18,432 nt of DNA from SLNP01 sp964446435 (GTDB lineage: Bacteria > Bacteroidota > Bacteroidia > Bacteroidales > VadinHA17): NCBI GenBank assembly GCA_964446435.1, contig CAYUOS010000059.1, positions 1 through 18,432 on the forward strand. The letters run 5' to 3'. The translations under genes were made by a program, and so were the position numbers. The notes under the pieces are model-generated. The model saw nothing but the letters and a program-made list of their open reading frames with translations. It was not told the origin of the DNA and ran no database searches. This document shows positions 1-7,623 of this stretch, one piece after another (position 1 is the first letter of the stretch; each line of letters begins with the position of its first letter).

Positions 1-1916
1 CCGGCTTCCTGTATACTACAGGAGGCCTTCATCAGGTAAGGCTTACGGCAACAACCCTCAACGATTGTGCATCATCATTGGAAAGGACAATCGATCTGGG
101 CGTGAAGCCTGAGGCAGATTTCTACTGGCTTAATGAGTGCCTTCACCCAGACGACTCGGTACACATATTTGATCGCACTCTCAAAGGCTCACCGGTTATT
201 GCCCGTGCCTGGAACTTCTTTGACGGCAATCCTCCGCTCACAACCCTGAATCCAAGGTATCCAAAGCTGGCAGCAGGTTTCCTTCCCGTTGAATACATAG
301 TGCATACAAACTATGTCGGTTGTGGTGATACGGCAAGAAAGGAGATCTTCATCAGACCTACCATCAAACTGAGTACTGACGACTATTACGAGGATTTTGA
401 ATCGGGACCGGGGGGCTGGATAGCTGATCAGGGCACCAGGAACACATGGAGTTTCGGAACGCCTGACAGGCCGGTGATAAACTCGGCAGCCTCCGGTTTC
501 AATGCGTGGTACACAAGTTATGATATTGCTTCGCAGGCTCCTGCTGCATCATCGGTAACCAGCCCTTGCTTTGACTTCTCTGAAACCGTCAGGCCAATGA
601 TAAGCCTCAGTATCTGGAGAAGATTTGACCGTAACCGTGACGGGGCAGCCATACAATACAAGGTAGGAGACCATACAGACTGGGAATACCTGGGCACCCT
701 GGGTGATGGGATCGACTGGTTCAACTCAACCCTTATTAAGGGAAGACCCGGTGGAGACCAGATAGGTTGGACAACCATATCTTCACCCGACGCCGGCTGG
801 AAGGAGGCCAGAAGAAGACTCGACGAATTGAATGGAAAACGGGATGTTAAATTCAGAATAGCATATGGATCTGACGGAACCTCACAGGAAAATGACGGCT
901 TTGCAGTCGACGATATTCGAATTGGCACGAGAACAAGGAATGTATTGCTTGAACACTTTACGAATAACTCATCATCAGCAGTGGTAAGGGCAAATCAGAT
1001 TGTCAAAACCATGTCATCGGCTATGAAGAGTGATGTGATAAACATAAACTATCACACCAATTTCCCGGGATCAGACCTGCTCTATAATGATATTCCTGCA
1101 GATATGAGTGCCAGAATGCTCTTTTATGGGCTCACACGTGTTCCATGGTCAATAATAGACGGGGGAACACGAAATCAGCATGCGGGCATCTATGATTACC
1201 TTGTAGCAGATCTTGACAGCACGGAACTCCAGAAGCGAAGCCTTATCTCTCCGCAATTTACCATTGAGATTGATCCTGTGGTGTCGGGTGGGATGCTGCA
1301 GATTGGTGCAAGACTTACATCCCGTGAGGATTTGAATGAAGAGAATCTGACCCTCTATATCGCGGTTACTGCAAGGGAGATTAGTTCTGTGTCTTCACCA
1401 AATGGCGAGACACTATTCCGAAATACCCTCAGGAAAATGTTGCCTGATGCAGGAGGTACGAACCTTCCCAAGATATGGACCATGGGGCAGACATTTGAAT
1501 CCCCCGACTTCTCGTGGAAGATTGCCAACATTTACGACTCGAAGGATATAGAGATTCTCGCCTTTATTCAGAATAACAACACACGGAAGGTTTACCAGGC
1601 AGTTGCTGCGCCGATCAGGGACATATCGGTCGGGGTTGAGTCAGTCTATGGAGAGAATGCCCGTTTTTCACTATTCCCCAATCCGACTTCAGGACGACTG
1701 GTGATTTCATTCGACGAACCACTGAAAATCAGGTCAACCCTTGAAATTATAGACCAGGCCGGCAGACCGGTGAAGCGATTCAATGCTGAAGCCGGACAGA
1801 CATCTCTGGAGATAGACAATGTAGCTGTAGCCGATGGCGTCTACCTGGTAAGAATGACCTCTGGTAATCATACCCTGGGCCTTAGGAGGCTGATCGTTTC
1901 AGGTGCCGGAAGATAG
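1..1916 (+). CDS. Large secreted T9SS-sorted protein, 3' part only (PKD, jelly-roll, Omp28-like domain, C-terminal sorting domain)
   Basis: The reading frame is open from base 3, the first full codon, to the TAA at 1914-1916, so the gene begins left of the window. A TTG at 78 is not a credible start because PKD-type sequence (GGLHQVRLTA) runs straight through it. Visible in order: the end of one PKD-like repeat (to about 107); a second PKD-like repeat (about 108-370, ending VGCGDTARKEIFI); a MAM/jelly-roll-like lectin fold (about 384-930, from YYEDFESGPGGW to DGFAVDDIRIG); an Omp28/thioredoxin-like region (about 942-1640, from VLLEHFTN); and a type A T9SS sorting domain (about 1665-1910, FSLFPNPTSGRL to LRRLIV). 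Such proteins cross the outer membrane through T9SS and are anchored on the surface or released. The thioredoxin-like part has no cysteine, so it is unlikely to be a redox enzyme. Substrate and role are unknown; adhesion or surface binding is a guess. Confidence 0.85.
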   Translation, partial: GFLYTTGGLHQVRLTATTLNDCASSLERTIDLGVKPEADFYWLNECLHPDDSVHIFDRTLKGSPVIARAWNFFDGNPPLTTLNPRYPKLAAGFLPVEYIVHTNYVGCGDTARKEIFIRPTIKLSTDDYYEDFESGPGGWIADQGTRNTWSFGTPDRPVINSAASGFNAWYTSYDIASQAPAASSVTSPCFDFSETVRPMISLSIWRRFDRNRDGAAIQYKVGDHTDWEYLGTLGDGIDWFNSTLIKGRPGGDQIGWTTISSPDAGWKEARRRLDELNGKRDVKFRIAYGSDGTSQENDGFAVDDIRIGTRTRNVLLEHFTNNSSSAVVRANQIVKTMSSAMKSDVININYHTNFPGSDLLYNDIPADMSARMLFYGLTRVPWSIIDGGTRNQHAGIYDYLVADLDSTELQKRSLISPQFTIEIDPVVSGGMLQIGARLTSREDLNEENLTLYIAVTAREISSVSSPNGETLFRNTLRKMLPDAGGTNLPKIWTMGQTFESPDFSWKIANIYDSKDIEILAFIQNNNTRKVYQAVAAPIRDISVGVESVYGENARFSLFPNPTSGRLVISFDEPLKIRSTLEIIDQAGRPVKRFNAEAGQTSLEIDNVAVADGVYLVRMTSGNHTLGLRRLIVSGAGR

Positions 1917-1941
1917 ACAACCATTCGTTCTGAAAAAGTAT

Positions 1942-1949
1942 TAACTTTG
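1942..1949 (+). promoter_or_regulatory. Candidate -7 box for gpmI
   Basis: TAACTTTG fits the Bacteroidota -7 consensus TAnnTTTG and lies 63 bp before the gpmI start. There is no TTG at the expected 19-21 bp upstream, so the -33 part is missing or degenerate. If used, transcription would begin near 1954-1957, inside the nested inverted repeat at 1947-1992. AGAGG at 2004-2008, four bases before the ATG, is a possible ribosome binding site. Confidence 0.5.
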
Positions 1950-1992
1950 CCCTCCTGATTCTGCCATGAAAAGGCAGAGTTCGCGAGGGCAA
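1947..1992. repeat. Nested inverted repeat between the T9SS gene and gpmI
   Basis: An outer perfect 8-bp pair, TTGCCCTC (1947-1954) and GAGGGCAA (1985-1992), encloses an inner perfect 6-bp pair, TCTGCC (1960-1965) and GGCAGA (1973-1978), around the 7-base loop ATGAAAA. The 5- and 6-base internal loops are of nearly equal size. No T tract follows, so it is not a standard intrinsic terminator. It overlaps the -7 box, so it could be an operator, an RNA structure in the gpmI leader or a processing signal. The pairing is seen directly; any role is inference. Confidence 0.55.
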
Positions 1993-2012
1993 CGGTTATT
2001 AATAGAGGTTAT

Positions 2013-3545
2013 ATGGGTAAGAATAGAGTGCTTCTGATGATCCTTGACGGATGGGGTATTGGTGATGGGTCGAGGGCTGATGTAATCAGCAGTGTGCCGA
2101 CACCTGAGATGGACAAGCTGATGAAGGAGTTCCCTTCAACAAGGCTCAGGGCTTCGGGTGAAGATGTCGGACTCCCGGAAGGACAGATGGGAAACTCCGA
2201 GGTGGGTCATCTTAATATTGGCGCAGGCAGGGTTGTTTACCAGGACCTGGTTAAGATCAACAAGGCATGCCGGTCAGGAGAGATCAGCAAGAATGAGGTG
2301 CTCGTACGGGCTTTCTCCTATGCACGGGATAACAGGAAACAGGTACATTTTCTCGGATTGCTTGGTGACGGTGGTGTACATGCCTCTGATGAACACCTTT
2401 TTGCCCTTTGCGACATGACAAGGGAATATGGATTAAAGAATGTATTTATTCATGCCTTTGGTGACGGGCGCGATACCGATCCGAAAAGCGGTAAGCAGTT
2501 CATGACAAACCTTCTCGGACGCATTAAGGGTTCGGAGGTAAAGCTGGCATCATTCGCAGGCAGGTATTATGCAATGGACCGCGATAAGCGCTGGGATCGT
2601 GTCAAGGAGGCGTATGACATGCTGGTAAACGGAGTCGGAAAGAAAACACGCGACGTTATTTCAGCAATATCAGAGTCATATGATGGAGGCGTGACTGATG
2701 AGTTTGTCAAGCCGGTCGTTATTACCGATCTCAATAATCAGCCGGTCGGACTTATTCGTGAGGGAGATGTGGTCGTATTCACCAACTTCCGCAATGACAG
2801 GGCCAGGGAACTAACCATTGTGCTCACTCAGAAGGATATGCCCGAGTACGGAATGAAAACCCTCCCACTCCATTATTGTACCATGACTCCATACGATGCC
2901 ACCTTCGAGGGGCTTCATGTTGTATTTCCCAAGGAGAATGTCGGTCAAACTATTGGTGAAGTGCTCTCAAAAGCCGGAAAAAGACAGCTCAGAATTGCAG
3001 AAACGGAAAAGTATGCTCATGTAACCTTCTTCTTTTCAGGGGGCAGGGAGGAGAAGTTTGAAAACGAGGAACGTATATTGGTTCCATCACCCAAGGTATC
3101 AACCTACGATCTAAAGCCTGAAATGAGTGCAATAGAGGTGAAAGATGCCGTGATAAAGGCAATCGGGGAGGGAGACTTTGATTTTATATGCCTCAACTTC
3201 GCCAATGGTGACATGGTTGGCCACACAGGGGTATATTCAGCAATCGAAAAGGCAGTAATGACGGTCGATAAGTGCGTAGGTGCCGTTGCAGAGGCCGCAA
3301 GGGCCAATGGATTTGAGACACTGATAATGGCTGATCACGGCAATGCCGACAATGCCGTCAATATTGACGGATCGCCAAATACTGCACACTCTCTCAATCC
3401 TGTGCCGCTTGTGGTAATATCTGACAGGGTAGAAAGTGCAAGTGAGGGTATTCTTGCCGATGTGGCACCTACCATCCTTAAGATGATGGGAGTGGAGGCT
3501 CCGTCAGAGATGACCGGTACTCCTCTGGTTGCATTCAGGAAATGA
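2013..3545 (+). CDS. gpmI: 2,3-bisphosphoglycerate-independent phosphoglycerate mutase
   Basis: Cytoplasmic enzyme of glycolysis and gluconeogenesis that interconverts 3- and 2-phosphoglycerate using two metal ions (Mn2+ in characterised relatives) and a phosphoserine intermediate. At 510 residues it is full length for the family. The alkaline-phosphatase-like metal sites and nucleophile are all present: D12 in LDGWG, S62 in QMGNSEVGH, D400 and H404 in GDMVGHTG, D441-H442 in MADHGNADN, and H459 in NTAHSLNP. Substrate-binding motifs DGRDTDP (151-157), R184 in FAGRYYAMDRD, R260 and R263 in FRNDRAR, and K333 in TEKYAHVTFF are also visible. The ATG follows a short AGAGG and begins the usual N-terminal strand. 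The stop overlaps the next gene by 4 bp (ATGA), suggesting translational coupling. Function is secure. Confidence 0.97.
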   Translation: MGKNRVLLMILDGWGIGDGSRADVISSVPTPEMDKLMKEFPSTRLRASGEDVGLPEGQMGNSEVGHLNIGAGRVVYQDLVKINKACRSGEISKNEVLVRAFSYARDNRKQVHFLGLLGDGGVHASDEHLFALCDMTREYGLKNVFIHAFGDGRDTDPKSGKQFMTNLLGRIKGSEVKLASFAGRYYAMDRDKRWDRVKEAYDMLVNGVGKKTRDVISAISESYDGGVTDEFVKPVVITDLNNQPVGLIREGDVVVFTNFRNDRARELTIVLTQKDMPEYGMKTLPLHYCTMTPYDATFEGLHVVFPKENVGQTIGEVLSKAGKRQLRIAETEKYAHVTFFFSGGREEKFENEERILVPSPKVSTYDLKPEMSAIEVKDAVIKAIGEGDFDFICLNFANGDMVGHTGVYSAIEKAVMTVDKCVGAVAEAARANGFETLIMADHGNADNAVNIDGSPNTAHSLNPVPLVVISDRVESASEGILADVAPTILKMMGVEAPSEMTGTPLVAFRK

Positions 3546-4129
3546 TGTTACGCATCGGCGACACTGTCATCAGCCTTGATCTGCTCAGCGAAAGATTCCG
3601 CTGCGATCTCTCCGTCTGTAAAGGAAACTGCTGCAGGTATGGTGATGCGGGTGCCCCGCTCACTGTTGCGGAAGCTGAAATATTAAAGGAAATATACCCT
3701 GTTGTCAGGCAATATCTTCGAAAGGAGGGTATTGAATCTATCGAGAAAAACGGAACAAGCGTGACCGATGCTGAGGGCGAAAACGTAACAACCCTGATAG
3801 GTGATGCAGAGTGTGCATACACCATCCTCGACGGTGATATATTCATTTGTGCTATAGAAAAGGCATGGAATGAAGGCTTGATATCATTCAGAAAACCTCT
3901 CTCATGTCATCTGTTTCCTGTAAGGGTGAAGGATTTTGCCGATTTCACTGCGGTAAACTATGAAAAATGGTCGATATGCCAGGGTGGGAGGATGGCAGGC
4001 ATCAGGGAGAAGCTGCCGGTCTATTCTTTTCTTAAGGAATCGTTGACAAGGGCATTCGGGCCAGAGTGGTACAGTGAGCTTGATACTGCACGCAGGGAGA
4101 TGAATTCAGCAGGGTTGCTTGATGACTGA
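3542..4129 (+). CDS. DUF3109 family cysteine-rich protein
   Basis: A 195-residue protein I assign to DUF3109, a family found mainly in Bacteroidota with no established function. The N-terminal cluster C21, C26, C30, C31 (RCDLSVCKGNCCRYGDAGAPL) and later C92, C104, C123 (KPLSCHLFPVR) and C147 (SICQGG) resemble the metal or Fe-S binding CxxxCxxxCC pattern of YkgJ-type proteins. There is no signal peptide or membrane segment, so it should be cytoplasmic. It starts inside the gpmI stop codon (ATGATG gives two possible starts three bases apart) and is probably co-transcribed with gpmI; the pairing does not reveal its job. The eight cysteines suggest metal binding, but no ligand is proven. Confidence 0.85.
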   Translation: MMLRIGDTVISLDLLSERFRCDLSVCKGNCCRYGDAGAPLTVAEAEILKEIYPVVRQYLRKEGIESIEKNGTSVTDAEGENVTTLIGDAECAYTILDGDIFICAIEKAWNEGLISFRKPLSCHLFPVRVKDFADFTAVNYEKWSICQGGRMAGIREKLPVYSFLKESLTRAFGPEWYSELDTARREMNSAGLLDD

Positions 4130-4153
4130 ACCGTATTGCAGCTTCTCAGAAGG

Positions 4154-4185
4154 TTTGCTTTTTACTCCCTGCTTTCCTATCTTTA
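4154..4185 (+). promoter_or_regulatory. Bacteroidota-type promoter for the M20 dipeptidase gene
   Basis: TTTG at 4154-4157 (-33 element) is followed after exactly 20 bp by TATCTTTA at 4178-4185, one mismatch from TAnnTTTG. The start would be near 4190, giving an A-rich leader of about 30 bases with no Shine-Dalgarno sequence, as is usual in this phylum. It separates the dipeptidase gene from the gpmI/DUF3109 pair. Confidence 0.6.
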
Positions 4186-4218
4186 GCAGATTGGAAACAA
4201 ACAAAAAAGCTAAATACA

Positions 4219-5592
4219 ATGGAAAAGTTTACCAGGTACATCGATGAGAACCGCGACAGGTTCCTTAATGAACTGTTTGATTTTATCAGGATACCCTCAG
4301 TGAGTGCCAAGGCTGAGAATAAGGATGATATGGTAAGATGTGCAGAGTTCGTCAAAAAATCACTGCTTGACGCAGGAGCCGACAGGGCAGAGGTCTTTCC
4401 AACCGCAGGCCATCCGATAGTATACGGTGAGAAGAAGGTGAATGACACACTTCCAACAGTACTTATTTACGGCCACTATGACGTCCAGCCGGCTGAGCCC
4501 ATTGAACTCTGGAAATCTCCCCCGTTTGAGCCGGAAATACGCGATGGGAAGATTTACGCAAGGGGTGCCGATGATGATAAGGGGCAGCTCTTCATGCATG
4601 TTAAGGCATTCGAGATGATGAACAGGATGTCGGAGCTGCCATGCAATGTCAAATTCATGATAGAAGGTGAAGAGGAGGTTGGCTCGGCCAATCTAGAGAG
4701 TTTTTGCACGGCAAACAAAGAGATGCTGGCATCTGATGTCATTCTGATATCTGATACCACCATGATAGCCCAGGATATCCCGAGCGTAACGTCAGGTTTA
4801 AGGGGGTTATCATACATGCAGGTGGAGGTCATCGGGCCCGACCGCGATCTTCATTCCGGTCTTTATGGTGGCGCGGTTGTCAATCCCTGCAATGTGTTGT
4901 GTGAAATGATAGCATCGCTCAAGGATGAAAACGGCAGGATTACAATTCCGGGATTCTATGATGATGTACTTGAGATAAGTGTTGCCGAGAGGAAAGATAT
5001 GGCAAGGCGCCCCTACGATCACGACGATTTCATGAAGTCTATCGACGTAGATGCCCTGGGAGGGGAAGAGGGATTCTCAACACATGAAAGACTGGGTATC
5101 AGACCATCACTTGATGTAAACGGCATCTGGGGCGGCTACACCGGAGAAGGAGCGAAGACTATACTGCCTGCAAAGGCTTTCGCAAAGGTGTCAATGAGAC
5201 TGGTTCCGAACCAGAATTCAGAAAAGATTGCACAACTTTTCATTAAGCACTTTGAGTCGATAGCACCTGCCGGGGTAAGGGTTAAGGCGGAGTATCTGCA
5301 TGGAGGACAGGCATATGTCAGTCCGCTCGATACGCCTGAATATGAGGCTGCATCTCTGGCCATGGAGGCTACTTTCGGCAAGAAGCCGATTCCCGTACGC
5401 AGCGGTGGCAGTATCCCTATTGTTGCTGTATTTGAGAAGGTTCTTGGAACAAAATCGATACTGTTGGGTTTCGGGCTGGATGCCGATGCCATTCATTCAC
5501 CCAATGAGAGCTACCCGTTGTTTAACTTCTTCAGGGGCATCGAGACGATACCTCACTATTACAGTAACTACGCAAGGTTGCTTGGAAAGTAA
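4219..5592 (+). CDS. M20 family dipeptidase (carnosinase/CNDP-like metallopeptidase)
   Basis: A 457-residue cytoplasmic metallopeptidase of family M20, CNDP-like branch, expected to cleave dipeptides with a two-metal (Zn or Mn) centre. Metal and catalytic residues are in the standard order: H86 and D88 in GHYDVQP, bridging D119 in RGADDDKGQ, catalytic E152 and ligand E153 in EGEEEVGS, D179 in ISDTTM, and a C-terminal H426 in IHSPNESY. The dimerisation (lid) domain lies between, with the conserved DLHSGLYGG at about 212-220. No signal peptide is seen. The substrate cannot be read from sequence; these proteins are often annotated simply as dipeptidase or peptidase M20. It has its own promoter and converges on the CNNM gene with 12 bp between the stop codons. 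Confidence 0.93.
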   Translation: MEKFTRYIDENRDRFLNELFDFIRIPSVSAKAENKDDMVRCAEFVKKSLLDAGADRAEVFPTAGHPIVYGEKKVNDTLPTVLIYGHYDVQPAEPIELWKSPPFEPEIRDGKIYARGADDDKGQLFMHVKAFEMMNRMSELPCNVKFMIEGEEEVGSANLESFCTANKEMLASDVILISDTTMIAQDIPSVTSGLRGLSYMQVEVIGPDRDLHSGLYGGAVVNPCNVLCEMIASLKDENGRITIPGFYDDVLEISVAERKDMARRPYDHDDFMKSIDVDALGGEEGFSTHERLGIRPSLDVNGIWGGYTGEGAKTILPAKAFAKVSMRLVPNQNSEKIAQLFIKHFESIAPAGVRVKAEYLHGGQAYVSPLDTPEYEAASLAMEATFGKKPIPVRSGGSIPIVAVFEKVLGTKSILLGFGLDADAIHSPNESYPLFNFFRGIETIPHYYSNYARLLGK

Positions 5593-5604
5593 CCAGGATA
5601 CTTG

Positions 5605-6867
5605 TTATGACTCAACAGTAAGGGAGACAAGCTCAAGACGTGTTGACGAGACTTTCAGCACCCTGATGACGCTGTTGCCTACCATGATGACGTCATTCAA
5701 TTTGGGTATGTTGCCATGATGGTAGAAGACAAGGCCGGCAAGGGTCTCGTAGTCATCCCTTTCCGGGAGGTTTAGGTTATAGCGCTCATTAAGGTAGTCG
5801 ATATCAAGTCTGCCGGAGAAGATGTACTGGCCGGGGCCGGTCTCCTTCTCGGTGAAGTCGTATGAATCGTGCTCATCTTCAATGTCACCAACGATCTCCT
5901 CCAGCACGTCCTCGATTGTTACCATCCCCGAGGTTCCCCCGAATTCGTCGACGACAAGTGCTACATTGCGCTTGTCTTCAACGAAGATCTTCAGGAGCTT
6001 GTTGGCTGCCATTGTTTCGGGTACGATTGCAAGCTTTCTGAGGCATGATTGAATGTCAGGCGGGTTTTTGTACAGGTCCTTCAGTTCAAAATAGCCGATG
6101 ATGTTGTCAATCGAACCTTCGAAGATCGGTATTTTTGAATACCCGGTGTCGATGAACTTCTGTTTGAGTTCTGAAACCGGCGAGTTAATGTCGAGGGCTA
6201 CTATTTCGGTTCTGGGCACCATGCATTCCCGCAGTTTTACGTTTGGAAATTCAAGGGCGTTGCGGAATATCCTGATGTCGCTTGTCTCCGATCCGTTCTC
6301 CAGGTCATTCTCGCCCGCCATATTGACAAAATGGGTAAGTTCAGCCCTGCTGAAGACCATATCTTCGTTTTCGTCCCTGAATCTGCCTTTTCCGGCAACC
6401 ATCCTTATGAGAAGGTTTGATATCCATAGAGTGAACCTGGCTATTGGGTAGAACACATAATAGAAGAAGACGGCGGGGATTCCGAGGCTGCGAAGGAAGA
6501 AGTTAGGGGAGATTATGAACAGGTTTTTGGGCAGGAATTCTGCCACGAACAGTATTATTATGGTTGAGAGAACAGTCTGAAGTATTAATGTAGCTGCGTC
6601 AGAACCCGTTAATTCATATAAAACCGGTGCGATCAGCCTTGCAAATATCAGACCGAATACTACCAGGGCGATGTTGTTCCCGACAAGCATTGTTGAGATG
6701 AACTGGCCGGGTTTCCTGACGAACATGGCAACTATCTTGCTTCCAAAGGCGCCCTGTTTCTTGTCGAGTTCAATCATCAGGCGGTTGGAGCTGATAAAAG
6801 CGATCTCCATACCGGAAAAGAAGGCTGAAAAGATTACTGCTACAAGGATAATCAGGATACTCTCCAT
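5605..6867 (-). CDS. CNNM/HlyC-CorC type membrane protein with CBS pair (hemolysin-family, GldE-like)
   Basis: A 420-residue inner-membrane protein. Residues 1-155 hold the CNNM (DUF21) transmembrane domain with several hydrophobic helices and motifs FFSGMEIAF and AEFLPKNLF. Two CBS domains follow (about 210-330, with CMVPRT and VVDEFGGTSGMVTIEDVLEEIVGDIEDE), then a C-terminal CorC/HlyC transporter-associated domain (about 340-420). Characterised relatives bind adenine nucleotides through the CBS pair and move or regulate Mg2+; older annotations call them hemolysins. The gliding protein GldE has the same architecture, but gldD is not next to it here, so I do not use that name. It is the last gene of the minus-strand run, 9 bp after the 60-residue membrane protein. 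The exact ion or role is inference. Confidence 0.87.
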   Translation of the reverse strand: MESILIILVAVIFSAFFSGMEIAFISSNRLMIELDKKQGAFGSKIVAMFVRKPGQFISTMLVGNNIALVVFGLIFARLIAPVLYELTGSDAATLILQTVLSTIIILFVAEFLPKNLFIISPNFFLRSLGIPAVFFYYVFYPIARFTLWISNLLIRMVAGKGRFRDENEDMVFSRAELTHFVNMAGENDLENGSETSDIRIFRNALEFPNVKLRECMVPRTEIVALDINSPVSELKQKFIDTGYSKIPIFEGSIDNIIGYFELKDLYKNPPDIQSCLRKLAIVPETMAANKLLKIFVEDKRNVALVVDEFGGTSGMVTIEDVLEEIVGDIEDEHDSYDFTEKETGPGQYIFSGRLDIDYLNERYNLNLPERDDYETLAGLVFYHHGNIPKLNDVIMVGNSVIRVLKVSSTRLELVSLTVES

Positions 6868-6876
6868 AAGGCAAAT

Positions 6877-7059
6877 CTAATCTTTTTTTCGCTGACGGCG
6901 CCTGAAAAGGTACATCGATGCAGAGATCAGCGATATGACAGCAAACGCGATAATGTTGCGTGTGTCACCTTTTGTGGCAGAGACAATAAGTGCCCCGGTT
7001 GAAAGAACAAAGACTGCCATCCAGGCAAACTCCATTATCATCCTGAAATTCCTATTCAT
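6877..7059 (-). CDS. Small two-helix membrane protein, function unknown
   Basis: A 60-residue protein with two hydrophobic segments, about residues 9-28 (MEFAWMAVFVLSTGALIVSA) and 34-52 (IIAFAVISLISASMYLFR), joined by a short polar loop (TKGDTRN) and ending in a strongly basic tail (RRRQRKKD). By the positive-inside rule both ends should face the cytoplasm. It overlaps the end of lptC by 8 bp and is followed 9 bp later by the CNNM gene; that tight packing is the main reason to accept such a short gene. I do not recognise a family. It may assist the membrane protein beside it, but this is a guess. Confidence 0.7.
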   Translation of the reverse strand: MNRNFRMIMEFAWMAVFVLSTGALIVSATKGDTRNIIAFAVISLISASMYLFRRRQRKKD

Positions 7060-7621
7060 CCTTTAGGTATATTATTGCATTGCCGTTCCTTATCTCCCAT
7101 TTCGAGAAACGGGTATCTGATTCGAAACCGGTTCCCGAGATAATTCGCTCATCGCCGGTAATTCTGACAAACTTTTCGGTATAGATAAGCTCCTTCTCTT
7201 CATCCCAGTAGAGAAGTTCTGTCTCAAGAAGTTCATTCTGCTCGTTGCGGGCTTTTACCTCGTACCTCAACTCCCATAGCTTCATTGCCTCATCGTATTT
7301 GGCATATTGTGAGACTACTGAGGCAACCTGCTCCCTTTTGCCGTCGTAGAATATTACCTCAACGCCCTGCGGAAACTCGTTGAAGGTCTCGCTGTCGATG
7401 GTTCGTCTCTCGAGCAGAGGCGATCTCATTACCATCTGGACCCTTCCGGAATCAGTCTGAACAGTCTCAAAATTACGTACTACAAGCGACGGCAGCGATT
7501 TCACATCGGCTCCGGGAATTATCTCCAGGCTGTTGTCGCAGGATGAAAAAATTATTGCAGCCCCGGCAACCAGGACTGCAATAGTTCTCTTTATGTTTCT
7601 TATTCTACAATATGATTCCAC
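7052..7621 (-). CDS. lptC: LptC, LPS-transport periplasmic bridge protein (lipoprotein form)
   Basis: A 189-residue LptC-family protein. In E. coli LptC sits on the inner-membrane LptB2FG exporter and passes lipopolysaccharide to periplasmic LptA. Here the N-terminus has a basic stretch, a hydrophobic core and a lipobox-like IFSSC with C28, so it may be lipid-anchored rather than held by a transmembrane helix. The rest is strand-rich, with typical LptC segments: SLVVRNFETVQTDSGRVQMV, EVIFYDGKRE, LLETELLYWDEEKELIYT and the C-terminal ISGTGFESD around residue 160. It begins 2 bp after the TPR gene and overlaps the small membrane-protein gene by 8 bp. Family assignment is good; the lipid anchor is inference. 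Confidence 0.85.
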   Translation of the reverse strand: MESYCRIRNIKRTIAVLVAGAAIIFSSCDNSLEIIPGADVKSLPSLVVRNFETVQTDSGRVQMVMRSPLLERRTIDSETFNEFPQGVEVIFYDGKREQVASVVSQYAKYDEAMKLWELRYEVKARNEQNELLETELLYWDEEKELIYTEKFVRITGDERIISGTGFESDTRFSKWEIRNGNAIIYLKDE

Positions 7622-7623
7622 TG

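Noticed and set aside
78..80. TTG as the start of the first protein
   Set aside because: The same frame is open to base 3 and encodes PKD-like sequence, so the gene continues beyond the left edge.
4141..4165. Possible terminator after the DUF3109 gene (CTTC-TCA-GAAG then T-rich)
   Set aside because: The stem is only 4 bp and the T run is interrupted and overlaps the next promoter's -33 element.
5300..5719. Plus-strand open frame across the M20/CNNM junction
   Set aside because: It is out of frame with the M20 gene and runs into the 3' end of the CNNM gene antisense; both real genes have strong family motifs.
5605..6867. Naming the CNNM protein GldE
   Set aside because: Same architecture, but gldD is not beside it and CNNM proteins of this type are widespread outside gliding bacteria.
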